This document shows, in pieces, positions 33,265 to 41,771 of a stretch of 64,000 nucleotides of DNA. This stretch comes from CAYUVH01 sp964448135. Lineage in GTDB: Bacteria > Verrucomicrobiota > Verrucomicrobiia > Limisphaerales > UBA8199. The notes beneath the pieces were generated by a model. The model was not told the DNA's origin. It ran no database searches and was given only the letters and a program-made list of their open reading frames with translations. Position numbers and translations under genes: made by a program. The stretch is from positions 43,532-107,531 of the forward strand of contig CAYUVH010000011.1 in assembly GCA_964448135.1 (NCBI GenBank), written 5' to 3'. Each line of letters begins with the position of its first letter. Within the stretch, counting starts at the first letter, position 1.

Positions 33265-34542
33265 ATGAGACCCCTGCCCCGCCGCCAGTTTCTGAAAACC
33301 GCCGCCGCCGGACTTGCGCTGCCGGCCATCGTTCCTGCCTCGGTATTTGGAGCCGATGCACCCGGCAATAAGATCACCGTCGGCTTCATCGGGGTCGGCG
33401 ATCACGGCACAACCTGGAACCTGGACGCGTATCTCAAACTCAAGCAGGAGGCGCGCGTGGTGATGGTTTGCGACGTGGATGGCTGGCGCATGCGCAAGGC
33501 CAAGGCCATGGTGGATGCGGACTACGACAGCGATGACTGCGCGATGTCGAAGGACTTTCGTGAGGTGCTGGCGCGGAAGGATATTGATGCGGTCATGATT
33601 TCCACGCCGGATCACTGGCATACCTTGATCAGCGTGATGGCGGCGCGGGCGGGCAAGGATGTGCAGTGCGAAAAGCCGACGCTCACGATTGACGAGGGGA
33701 AGGTTCTGATTGACGTCATCCGCAAGACCGGACGCGTATTTCAGACCAGCACCGAGGACCGGTCGCTGCCAATGTATCACCGCATGGCCGAACTCGTCCG
33801 CAATGGGAGAATCGGCAAGCTTAAGAAGATAGAAGTCATTCTTCCGCGCCAACCCACCGAACCGGGCAATCCGGCGCCACAGCCGGTACCCAAGGATTTG
33901 GACTACGAGTTGTGGCTCGGCCCGGCGCCCGAAGCGCCTTACACGAAGGACCGGGTGCATTACAACTTTCGTTGGATCCAGGATTACTCCGGCGGCATCA
34001 TCACCGATTGGGGCGCCCATCTGTTCGATACGGCCCAGTGGGCCAACAACACGGAGCGTAGCGGGCCGGTGGAAATCGAAGGCACGGGCAACTTCTGGAC
34101 CGGCGGCCTTTACAATACTGTGAAGGATTACAATGTGACTTTCCGGTATGCGAATGGCGTGGAAATGACGTGCGTCCCGGGGACACCCAGCATCAAGTTT
34201 ATCGGCAGCGACGGCTGGGTTGGGAACAGCGGTTGGCGCGGCAAGGTGGAGGCGAGTTCCGAGGCGATCCTGAAATCAGAGATTGGAGCAAACGATCTTC
34301 ATCTCTACACGAATCCCGCCGGAGAGCATGATGATTTTTTGAAATGCGTCCGCAGCCGGAAGGACCCTTATTTTCCCGTGGATATCGGTCACCGGGTATC
34401 CACCATTTGCCACCTCGCGAATATCTCGATCCAAGTCGGCCGCAAAATCAAATGGGACCCGCAGGCGGAAAAGATCGTGGGCGATGCCTCAGCCGAAGCC
34501 CTATGCAGTCGTCCGATGCGCAAACCGTGGACCTTGGCTTGA
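33265..34542 (+). CDS. Tat-exported Gfo/Idh/MocA family oxidoreductase, second gene
   Basis: A 425-residue protein that starts with a twin-arginine signal (RPLPRRQFLKTAAAGLALPA). The Rossmann motif ITVGFIGVGDHGTTW, the strand-2 end MVCDVDGWRM and the Lys motif CEKPTL (DVQCEKPTLTI) are present. The C-terminal domain includes DYSGGIITDWGAHLFDTAQW, with the catalytic His in the DxGxHxxD/DWGAHLFD motif. It belongs to the same exported group as the gene at 25969 but the two are distant paralogues. The start ATG at 33265 is preferred to a GTG 21 bp upstream because it puts the twin Arg at the usual place. Confidence 0.87.
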   Translation: MRPLPRRQFLKTAAAGLALPAIVPASVFGADAPGNKITVGFIGVGDHGTTWNLDAYLKLKQEARVVMVCDVDGWRMRKAKAMVDADYDSDDCAMSKDFREVLARKDIDAVMISTPDHWHTLISVMAARAGKDVQCEKPTLTIDEGKVLIDVIRKTGRVFQTSTEDRSLPMYHRMAELVRNGRIGKLKKIEVILPRQPTEPGNPAPQPVPKDLDYELWLGPAPEAPYTKDRVHYNFRWIQDYSGGIITDWGAHLFDTAQWANNTERSGPVEIEGTGNFWTGGLYNTVKDYNVTFRYANGVEMTCVPGTPSIKFIGSDGWVGNSGWRGKVEASSEAILKSEIGANDLHLYTNPAGEHDDFLKCVRSRKDPYFPVDIGHRVSTICHLANISIQVGRKIKWDPQAEKIVGDASAEALCSRPMRKPWTLA

Positions 34543-34702
34543 AACAAAGAGCCGATAAATTGTCGCTCGACAGACTATTCCTCCGGCGTTACGAATAGGA
34601 AAGTGGGCGGCGGTATCTGATCAAGGACTCGCGTCGCGTGGCGTGCAGGCTCGTTCAAGGACGAGTGCGGAAGCAAATCTCGAAAGAGAAAGGCTGGGTA
34701 AG

Positions 34703-36586
34703 ATGAAGCGTGTTTTCTGTGGCTTACTGTTGGGGGTAGCTTGCCTCGACCCAGACTTAAAGGCCGCAACATTTTATGTGGACGCGGCGAACTTGTCCCC
34801 TGTCTCGCCTTTCGGAAGCTGGTCCACGGCAGCAACGAATCTCCAGGATGCAGTAAGCGCCGCTTCGGCTGGGGACGAGGTGATCGTGACCAACGGTCTT
34901 TACCAGGCAGGGGCTGGAGTCGTCTACGGTATGAGCAATCGGGTGGCGATCACCAAACCGCTCCTGGTGCACAGTGTAAATGGTCCGGAGGTGACCATTA
35001 TCCAAGGCGCTGGCCAGCGGGACGCCTCCGCGGTTCGATGCGCTTATCTCACCAATGGAGCAACGCTTTCTGGTTTCACATTGAAGGATGGCAACACGCA
35101 GGGTTTCGATGCGGGTCCCGCTTACCGGCTTTCTGGCGGAGGCGGCGCGTGGGGCGAGTCCATGGGCGCATTAGCCACCAACTGTGTTATTAGCAATAAT
35201 ACGGCAGCGACAGAGGGTGGTGGCGCGTATTCCCTCACTCTGGATTCCTGCCAACTCCTCAACAACGCATCGGATTGGTATGGCGGCGGAGCGAGCGGCA
35301 GCAAACTCGGCAATTGTCTTCTGATTGGTAATTTCTCCGGTCATGGAGGTGGTTTCGCTCACGGCAGCCTTGCCAATTGCGTAGTGGGTAACAATCATGC
35401 CAACGACGGAGGCGGCACCTACGCTGCGAGCGCAACTGATTCTCTAATCGTCAGCAATTTCGCCGGTGGCAACGGCGGAGGCGCGGGGCAGAGTTCCGCC
35501 CTCACCAATTGTACATTGGCCTGGAACGGTGGTGTCTATGGTGGGGGAGCGTATTCGTCGATACTATACAACTGCATCGTTTCCAACAATTCTGCCGCAC
35601 CGACGGGTGGCGGAGGTATGAATTGCGCCTTTTACAATTGCATAGTGACCGGCAACTCCGTTGATGGGTTCGACGCCAGAGGGGGCGGAGGATTTACATC
35701 CTCTTTCTATCGCTCGACCGTGGCTGGAAATATGGCCAGAGGTTTCTGGGCTTGGGGAGGCGGCATATGGGGAGGACTGGCTGCTGATTGTGTCATCAAG
35801 AGCAATTCAGCGTTCGGTTCGCTGACTCAAGGAAATGGCGGGGGAGCGTATCAGACAGCCCTCTATAATTGTACGATTGTCGGAAATTCCTCGATACTGC
35901 ATGCTGGCGGCGTTTCCCAGCCAACCGAGATGCAAAACTGTCTCGTTTATTACAACACTGCTCCCGATGGCGCCAATTGGAACGACGGATCCATTGGAAC
36001 GTACTGCTGTACGCTGCCGCTACTTGATGGCACAGCCAACTTTACTGATGAGCCGCTGTTTGTGAACACAAATGCCTGGGCAGACCTTCGACTCCGCTCC
36101 AATTCACCCTGCATCAATGCAGGCAATAATTCCTACGCTCCGTCTGGTCCCGACCGGGACGGCAATCCTCGTATCGTTGGCAACTTGGTGGATGTGGGCG
36201 CCTATGAGTTTCAGTCGCCAGCTTCGGTTCTGCCGTACTATTGGCTCATGGCCTACGGCCTGCCCTTGGATGGCTCTGCGGATTATGCCGACACGGACGG
36301 CGATCATATGAACAATTCGCAGGAGTCAATCGCGGGCACCATTCCGACGGACGCCTCCTCTGTTCTGGCGATGCTGTCTGCCACCGGCGGAATGTCGGCA
36401 GTTTTGGTCAAGTGGACCAGCGTCACCAATCGCAAATATACCCTGCAAAGAGCCCTCAACTTGAGTGGAATACCTGCATTCGCGACCGTGCAAAGTAACA
36501 TCACCGGCCTGGCGGGCATTACCACTTGGACAGACACGAATTCCCCCGGCAGCGTGCCTCGCTTTTATCGCGTTCAGGTACAATAG
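34703..36586 (+). CDS. Secreted right-handed beta-helix protein with C-terminal type-III-like tail
   Basis: A 627-residue protein with a signal peptide (MKRVFCGLLLGVACLDPDLKA). Residues about 25-505 are a right-handed parallel beta-helix of the pectate-lyase/choice-of-anchor-Q type, with many short rungs of the form GGGAY-x-N-C-x-I-x-N-N (for example GGGGMNCAFYNCIVTGN). A link follows (GAYEFQSP, then DTDGDHMNNSQE, a thrombospondin-3-like Ca2+ loop). The last 75 residues (YTLQRALNLSG, ending FYRVQVQ) are the Y/F-x-V-x beta domain seen at the C-termini of many exported proteins of this phylum. No catalytic residues are evident; it may be a binding or adhesin protein. Confidence 0.78.
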   Translation: MKRVFCGLLLGVACLDPDLKAATFYVDAANLSPVSPFGSWSTAATNLQDAVSAASAGDEVIVTNGLYQAGAGVVYGMSNRVAITKPLLVHSVNGPEVTIIQGAGQRDASAVRCAYLTNGATLSGFTLKDGNTQGFDAGPAYRLSGGGGAWGESMGALATNCVISNNTAATEGGGAYSLTLDSCQLLNNASDWYGGGASGSKLGNCLLIGNFSGHGGGFAHGSLANCVVGNNHANDGGGTYAASATDSLIVSNFAGGNGGGAGQSSALTNCTLAWNGGVYGGGAYSSILYNCIVSNNSAAPTGGGGMNCAFYNCIVTGNSVDGFDARGGGGFTSSFYRSTVAGNMARGFWAWGGGIWGGLAADCVIKSNSAFGSLTQGNGGGAYQTALYNCTIVGNSSILHAGGVSQPTEMQNCLVYYNTAPDGANWNDGSIGTYCCTLPLLDGTANFTDEPLFVNTNAWADLRLRSNSPCINAGNNSYAPSGPDRDGNPRIVGNLVDVGAYEFQSPASVLPYYWLMAYGLPLDGSADYADTDGDHMNNSQESIAGTIPTDASSVLAMLSATGGMSAVLVKWTSVTNRKYTLQRALNLSGIPAFATVQSNITGLAGITTWTDTNSPGSVPRFYRVQVQ

Positions 36587-36668
36587 CCTCGCGCATTTCG
36601 CCCGGATTCACGCCCGGGGCGCAGCTCACTTTTTTGCAGCCTGCCAGAGGAGTGACGGTTTTCGCGCC

Positions 36669-36686
36669 CCCCGAATGCTTTCGGGG
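36669..36686 (+). other. Short hairpin downstream of the beta-helix gene
   Basis: CCCCGAA-tgct-TTCGGGG, a perfect 7-bp stem with a 4-base loop, 83 bp after the beta-helix stop. No T-run follows (CTGCCCTCGATTTATTA), so termination is only possible, not proven. The GGACA motif of island B starts 17 bp later. Confidence 0.4.
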
Positions 36687-36703
36687 CTGCCCTCGATTTA
36701 TTA

Positions 36704-36740
36704 ACTTGGACAGCCGTTGTCTCAGTGGCCGCCTTAAAGT
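36704..36740 (+). promoter_or_regulatory. Conserved GGACA-N22-TAAA motif, copy 2
   Basis: ACTTGGACAGCCGTTGTC is identical over 18 bases to 25537-25554, and TTAAAGT follows at the same distance as TAAACT there. Further bases also align (ATGGAAGG here, ATGGAGG there). In this copy the inverted repeat is imperfect (GACA/TGTC). It opens island B, 177 bp before its first word. Confidence 0.45.
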
Positions 36741-36880
36741 CGTCGGGTATGGAAGGACCGCCGCCTGGTTACCCGCAAAACGGGATTGGAAACATTGTGC
36801 ATGATCGCACCGATCAATCCGCAGCGACCTCTCCTCCATCCTCCCTCGGCCTGCTTCCAGACCGGTCCCGCCCCTTCATT

Positions 36881-37010
36881 ATCAAACTATATCAAACTTT
36901 ATCAAACTATGTCACACCATGGGCCACCCCTCCATCAAACCATTTATCAAAGTAAAAACCCCAGCAATCAAGGTTCATCCAAGTATATCCAAGTAAAAAA
37001 AGGGGGCCCC
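36881..37010 (+). repeat. Family I word array, copy B (ATCAAAC words, A7-GGGGG-CCCC tail)
   Basis: ATCAAA(C/G) words start at 36881, 36891, 36901, 36934 and 36946, with GTCACAC at 36911, ATCAAGG at 36967 and ATCCAAG at 36977 and 36987. Spacings are 10, 10, 10, 23, 12, 21, 10 and 10. A run of seven A (36995-37001) follows, then GGGGG and CCCC. It is collinear with copy A from 36901 on. The array points toward ispH, 215 bp from its ATG. The rest of the 638-bp gap (36587-37224) shows no gene. Confidence 0.75.
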
Positions 37011-37224
37011 ATCGCTTCTCCACGACGCCTCTCCCCTCCGGGCTGAACGGCATCCCTCCGCGGCTGCTAGAATCCCGCCGGTGCCGTCCACGGGCGGAAC
37101 GAATCGGCGCGTCCGATACTTCCTCGCTGGCGTTGCCCTCCAGGAAATTGAGAGTCGCCCTCACGCCGGCTGCTCCCGGTTTTGCGCTGGACGCTGTTGG
37201 CCACAATGTTAGATTGAATTGGTT

Positions 37225-38454
37225 ATGTCAACCGAGCACGCGGCAGCACCCCCTCAAAAAATCAACCTGCGGCGCCCCGACGTCATGGCGGCGGTGCAGG
37301 CGCAGGTGCTGTCGCACTATCGCAGCGATTTGGTGGAGCGCATCCGCGCCAATGGCCACGTGCTTTCCGCGGGCGATCTGACCATCAAATTGGCGAAGGA
37401 GTTCGGCTTTTGCTACGGCGTGGAGCGGGCGATCGACCTGGCTTACGCGGCGCGAAAAGTTTTTCCCGACCAACCCATCTACATTCTGGGGGAGATCATT
37501 CACAACCCCGAGGTGAACGACCAGATCCGCGCGATGGGCATCAAATCCCTATCCGGCAAGGAAAAGGACGCCGACGTCGAAGACCTGAAGCGGGACGACA
37601 TCGTCATCATTCCGGCCTTTGGCACGGAAGTCGCCACGCGCAAAAAACTCGAGGAGAAGGGCTGCCGGTTTGTGGACACCACTTGCGGCGATGTGATGAG
37701 CGTGTGGAAACGTGTTCGGCAATATTCCAAGGACCGCGTCACGAGTATCATCCACGGCAAGGCGTGGCATGAAGAGACCAAAGCCACCAGCTCGCAGGCG
37801 ATGGCCAACGGCGGCGGGCATTATCTCGTCGTATTCACGCTGGCGGAGACGGATTACGTCTGCAATTACATCCTCCACGGCGGCAACAAGGCTGAGTTTC
37901 TCGAAAAGTTTAAAGGTGCGTATTCGGAAGGCTTCGATCCCGATCTGCATCTGGTGGCCATCGGTGTTGCCAACCAGACCACCATGCTGCGCGGCGAAAC
38001 CGAGGAAGTTCAACGCCGCCTGCGCCGCGCCATGGTCGAGAAAAATGGCGAGGCCGTAATTGACCGCCATTTCCGATTCTTCGACACCATTTGCGGAGCA
38101 ACCCAGGACCGGCAAGACGCCCTCGGCAAGTTACTTGCCGACCCCTTGAACCTCCTGATCGTGATTGGCGGTTACAATTCCTCAAATACCTCCCATCTCG
38201 CAGAAATGGGTGAGGCCAAGCTCCCCACCTATTTCATCAAGAACGCGGCCAAGATGGAATCGGACAAGCTCATCCGCCATTACGACCAGCACAAGCACGA
38301 GGAGATCGAAACGGCCGACTGGCTTCCCACCGGCCGCATCACGGTGGGCATCACCGCCGGAGCCTCGTGTCCAAACAACCTCATCGAGGATACCATCCGG
38401 CGCTTGTTCGAACTGCGCGGCATTTCCGTGCAACAGGTGCTGGAGAAGAACTGA
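37225..38454 (+). CDS. ispH: 4-hydroxy-3-methylbut-2-enyl diphosphate reductase
   Basis: A 409-residue protein. The three cysteines that hold the iron-sulfur cluster are present: C63 (FGFCYGVERAI), C154 (DTTCGDVMSVW) and C290 (DTICGATQDRQ). Conserved ILGEIIHNPEVN and IGGYNSSNTSHL segments also match. It makes IPP and DMAPP in the last step of the MEP isoprenoid pathway. At about 400 residues it is the longer type found in cyanobacteria and plants, with 45 extra N-terminal residues compared with E. coli. The start at ATG 37225 is preferred to TTG two codons earlier. The E1 gene follows 59 bp later. Confidence 0.92.
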   Translation: MSTEHAAAPPQKINLRRPDVMAAVQAQVLSHYRSDLVERIRANGHVLSAGDLTIKLAKEFGFCYGVERAIDLAYAARKVFPDQPIYILGEIIHNPEVNDQIRAMGIKSLSGKEKDADVEDLKRDDIVIIPAFGTEVATRKKLEEKGCRFVDTTCGDVMSVWKRVRQYSKDRVTSIIHGKAWHEETKATSSQAMANGGGHYLVVFTLAETDYVCNYILHGGNKAEFLEKFKGAYSEGFDPDLHLVAIGVANQTTMLRGETEEVQRRLRRAMVEKNGEAVIDRHFRFFDTICGATQDRQDALGKLLADPLNLLIVIGGYNSSNTSHLAEMGEAKLPTYFIKNAAKMESDKLIRHYDQHKHEEIETADWLPTGRITVGITAGASCPNNLIEDTIRRLFELRGISVQQVLEKN

Positions 38455-38513
38455 TCATTCTGGGTTTTGCTCCGCCCCGGCTTGCAACACCAGGAACCGC
38501 CCCGACAACCGGC

Positions 38514-40457
38514 ATGGATGAAAAGCTTTTCCGGCGCGCCTCGCTGATCCGCCAGTTTGAAGAGAAGCTCCTGACGCTTTTCGCCGAGGGCAAACTCTCC
38601 GGCACCGTCCACACCTGCATCGGCCAGGAGCTTTGCGCGCTGGCCGTGATGGACCAGTTGTCCCCCAACGACTGGGTGTTTAGCAATCATCGTTGTCACG
38701 GCCATTATCTGGCGCGCACCGAGGACGTCACCGGGTTGTTGGCGGAAATCATGGGCAAACCCTCGGGGATTTGCGCGGGCCGGGGAGGCAGCCAGCACAT
38801 TTGCGGTGGTCGTTTTTTGAGCAATGGCGTGCAGGGCGGCGGAGTTCCCATCGCTGCGGGATGCGCCCTGGCCTTGCAGCGCAGCGGACAGGAACAGGAA
38901 ATTGCCGTCGCTTACATCGGTGATGGAACGCTGGGCCAGGGTGTGGTATACGAAACCCTGAACCTTGCCGCCAAGTTGCCGGTGCCGTTGCTGCTTGTCC
39001 TGGAACACAACGGCTACGCCCAGAGCACCGACACCCGTACGACGATTGCCGGCGACATCCGCGGACGTTTCGAGGCTTTTGGTTGGAAGTTCTGGGAAGG
39101 CTCGATTTGGGAGGAGCCGCAGCTTTTTACGACTGCGCGCCACGCGGTGGAATTCGTTCGCAAGGAGCGAAAGCCGGCGGTGCTCGTCATCACCTGCTAC
39201 CGCCTGAAAGCGCATTCGAAAGGCGACGACAATCGCGCGCTGGAGGAAATAGCCCGCTACGAGAGCGTGGATCCATTACGAGCGTACGAGCGCGCGAACC
39301 CGGAACCGGCTGCACGCATTCACGCCGATTGCGCGGCCACTCTTGAACGCAGCCTGGTTACAATCAATGGCTCCGCTGACGGCGGGGTGGATGACACCGT
39401 CGGCGTCGACATTCCCGCGGGTTCGAGGGAATGGATACAAATTGCTGCCGAGCAACCGGCACAGCGCGTTGTGGAAAAGCTGCGTGCCGGACTTCGGCGT
39501 CTGTTGGCAAACGATCCACGCGTGATCCTGCTCGGTGAAGACCTGGAGGATCCGTACGGGGGCGCCTTCAAGGCTTCCAAAGGACTCAGCACCGAATTTC
39601 CCGGGCGGGTGCGGAACACGCCCATCAGCGAGGCTGCATTGGTCGGGTTCGGAAATGGGCTGGCGCTGGCTGGCGCACGGCCGATTGTTGAAATCATGTT
39701 CGGCGATTTCACCATGCTGGCCGCCGATCAATTGGTAAACCAGGGTAGCAAGTTTGCCTACATGTATAATCAACAGGTGGAGGTTCCCCTGATCGTCCGG
39801 ACGCCCATGGGCGGCAAACGTGGTTACGGCGCCACGCACAGCCAGTCGCTGGAAAAACATTTTCTCGGCACGCCGGGGCTGCATGTCGTCGCGATTAATT
39901 CGATCTTTGACCCGGGACTGTTGCTTGAGCGCGTGCACCAACATCTGCGCGGACCGTGCCTGTTTATCGAGAACAAGTTGCTCTACAGCGCTCCGGTCAA
40001 GCCACAGTCGCCAGATGGACGAATCTGGGAACATAGTGACGCTCCATTGCCGACGTTGCGCCTGGCTGCCGCGGATGCGCAGGTCACCGTGGTCACCTAC
40101 GGGGGCATGGTGGACGAAGTGCAGGAGGCGGTGCGCGAGGCTTTCCTGGAAAATGAGATCGTGGCCGAAATCATCGTCCCCACGCAGCTTTGCCCGCTCG
40201 ACGTGGAACCCATTCTCGAATCCGTCGCGCGGAGCACGCGCTTGCTGGTGGTGGAGGAAGGTCAGGGATTTGCCGGTTTCGGCGCGGAAGTCCTCGCGAT
40301 CTGTGCTGAGCGAAATCGCGGCGTAACCATTTGTTCTGCACGTATTTCCGCGGCCCCGCATCCCATCCCCTGCTCCCGGGAATTGGAACGTTCCGCGCTT
40401 CCGGACCAGAAGCAGGTCCTCGCCGCGATCCTTGAACTCGTGGAGGTGAACGCGTGA
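38514..40457 (+). CDS. Fused 2-oxoacid dehydrogenase E1 (alpha-beta), thiamine-diphosphate enzyme
   Basis: A 647-residue protein. Residues 1-290 are an E1 alpha subunit: the ThDP motif G136-D-G138 ... N150 (AYIGDGTLGQGVVYETLN), preceded by FSNHRCHGHYLA and GGGVPIAAG. Residues about 315-645 are an E1 beta subunit (VILLGEDLEDPYGGAFKASK, NTPISEAALVGFGNGLA and PLDVEPILESVARSTRLLVVEEG). Subunits that are usually separate are joined by a short linker. It decarboxylates a 2-oxoacid, or a related donor, and passes the acyl unit to a lipoyl group. The E2 start overlaps its stop (GTGA). No E3 gene is nearby and the cluster is not a normal pdh operon. The substrate cannot be read from the sequence. Confidence 0.85.
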   Translation: MDEKLFRRASLIRQFEEKLLTLFAEGKLSGTVHTCIGQELCALAVMDQLSPNDWVFSNHRCHGHYLARTEDVTGLLAEIMGKPSGICAGRGGSQHICGGRFLSNGVQGGGVPIAAGCALALQRSGQEQEIAVAYIGDGTLGQGVVYETLNLAAKLPVPLLLVLEHNGYAQSTDTRTTIAGDIRGRFEAFGWKFWEGSIWEEPQLFTTARHAVEFVRKERKPAVLVITCYRLKAHSKGDDNRALEEIARYESVDPLRAYERANPEPAARIHADCAATLERSLVTINGSADGGVDDTVGVDIPAGSREWIQIAAEQPAQRVVEKLRAGLRRLLANDPRVILLGEDLEDPYGGAFKASKGLSTEFPGRVRNTPISEAALVGFGNGLALAGARPIVEIMFGDFTMLAADQLVNQGSKFAYMYNQQVEVPLIVRTPMGGKRGYGATHSQSLEKHFLGTPGLHVVAINSIFDPGLLLERVHQHLRGPCLFIENKLLYSAPVKPQSPDGRIWEHSDAPLPTLRLAAADAQVTVVTYGGMVDEVQEAVREAFLENEIVAEIIVPTQLCPLDVEPILESVARSTRLLVVEEGQGFAGFGAEVLAICAERNRGVTICSARISAAPHPIPCSRELERSALPDQKQVLAAILELVEVNA

Positions 40458-41770
40458 GGCCGTCGATTCCGGTTCCGATCCCGTGCGAAAATGTCAACGA
40501 CCTCACCGCCAAGGTATTGGTCTGGAAATTTTCCGCGGGCACCAGGGTAAAGAAAGGCGATCTCATCGTTGAATTGGAAAATTCCAAGACGACTTTCCAT
40601 CTGGAGGCGCCTGCGGAAGGGGTGCTGGATTACGCTCGCGCGGAAGGCGACGAGGTACCGGTTGGCGAAACTCTCTTTCATATCCATCCAGACGGCTTGC
40701 CCGCAAAAACAGCGCCCGCCCCGACACCAACTGCGACCCCTCCGCCAGCGAAGGCGGCGGCGGCTTCCCCTGCACCTGCCGCAGCCAATCCGCCGGCAAC
40801 AGGACCCATATTCAGCAAAAAGGCGAAGGAATTGCTCGGCGAGTTGGGTCTCGATCCGTCTATGTTCGCCGGGATGGCCATGGTGCGAGAGTCCGACGTT
40901 TTGAAGAAAGCTGGAGAACGCGCTCCCGCTGCCGCGGCTCCCAGTGCCCCGACCCCGAAGATAGCACCAACTCAACCCGATCTTGCGGGCGAAATGATTC
41001 CGCTGGAGCGCGCCAAGCTGATCGAAAACCGCGAGTTGCTCTCCGTCGAGCGTTCCGTCCTGCGCACGACGCTTTTTTATCAATGTCCCGCCGCAGGTTT
41101 CTCCGAAACGTGCGCACGCCCGGTTCCGCCAGTCCCGCGCTTGGCGGTGGTTCTCTACGAGACGGCGCAGTTGCTGAAGCAGCACCGGCATTTGAACGCG
41201 TGCTATCGCGACGATGCGATCTTCGCTTATGACCACGTGAACCTGGGATTCGCCGTGGATCTTGGCCGGGGCCTCAAAGTGCTGGTGCTCCGCCGCGCGC
41301 AGGAGCTGAGTTTCGCGGAATTGTCCTCGCGGTTTGACGATCTGCTGGTCAAGTACGCGACCAATACCCTCGGCGTCACTGAAGTGAGCGGGTCCACGTT
41401 TACTGTCACGGATCTGGCGCAGGAAGGGGTACACGCCTTCAGTCCACTCATCAACAGCCAACAGGCTGCGATCCTCGCAGTAGGCGCCGAATCCCAAGGG
41501 CCGGCCGGGATTTCAAACGGCTTTCTGCTGGGCTGTTCGTTTGACCATCGGCTCACCGGCGGCCGGCAGGTCGCGGCGTTCCTGCGTGAGTTAAGCGGGC
41601 GAATCGAAGCGCACGCGGATTCGCTGCGTCAAAGTGACTCGGCCGGCGACTCGCGCCATTGCGCGCGTTGCTTCCAATCCACTGCCGAGCTGCGCGTCAT
41701 CCGGGCCTTCCTCTTGCCCAGCATGGAACCGCCCGGGTATATTTGCAGCAATTGCCTGGCTGGAGATTGA
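40454..41770 (+). CDS. E2-type lipoyl acyltransferase with altered HxxxDG motif and CxxC/CxxC tail
   Basis: A 438-residue protein. Residues 8-75 are a lipoyl domain, with K45 (ELENSKTTFHLEAP) as the likely lipoylated Lys; next is an Ala/Pro linker and a peripheral-subunit-binding domain (about 115-150, FSKKAKELLGELGLDPSMF). The catalytic domain spans about 180-395. Its active-site motif, normally HxxxDG, is H365-R-L-T-G-G, so the Asp is replaced by Gly. An extra C-terminus has C403-x2-C406 and C431-x2-C434, a possible zinc ribbon. The start is a GTG overlapping the E1 stop. The next gene encodes a carrier-like/PPTase fusion, so the acyl group may go to a phosphopantetheine carrier instead of CoA. 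Confidence 0.78.
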   Translation: MRPSIPVPIPCENVNDLTAKVLVWKFSAGTRVKKGDLIVELENSKTTFHLEAPAEGVLDYARAEGDEVPVGETLFHIHPDGLPAKTAPAPTPTATPPPAKAAAASPAPAAANPPATGPIFSKKAKELLGELGLDPSMFAGMAMVRESDVLKKAGERAPAAAAPSAPTPKIAPTQPDLAGEMIPLERAKLIENRELLSVERSVLRTTLFYQCPAAGFSETCARPVPPVPRLAVVLYETAQLLKQHRHLNACYRDDAIFAYDHVNLGFAVDLGRGLKVLVLRRAQELSFAELSSRFDDLLVKYATNTLGVTEVSGSTFTVTDLAQEGVHAFSPLINSQQAAILAVGAESQGPAGISNGFLLGCSFDHRLTGGRQVAAFLRELSGRIEAHADSLRQSDSAGDSRHCARCFQSTAELRVIRAFLLPSMEPPGYICSNCLAGD

Positions 41771-41771
41771 A

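Noticed and set aside
25682..37010. Repeat words at regular spacing taken as CRISPR arrays
   Set aside because: The repeated words are only 5-8 bp and the spacing is 10-12 bp. There are no 25-40 bp direct repeats with unique spacers, and no cas genes are nearby.
37225..40457. ispH and the E1 gene as one functional unit
   Set aside because: The 59-bp gap allows cotranscription, but IspH acts in isoprenoid synthesis and has no evident link to E1-E2 chemistry; adjacency alone does not support a joint role.
38514..41770. E1-E2 genes as the pyruvate dehydrogenase operon
   Set aside because: There is no E3 gene, the E2 active site is altered with an added Cys tail, and a carrier/PPTase gene follows directly. 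A housekeeping complex would not look like this.
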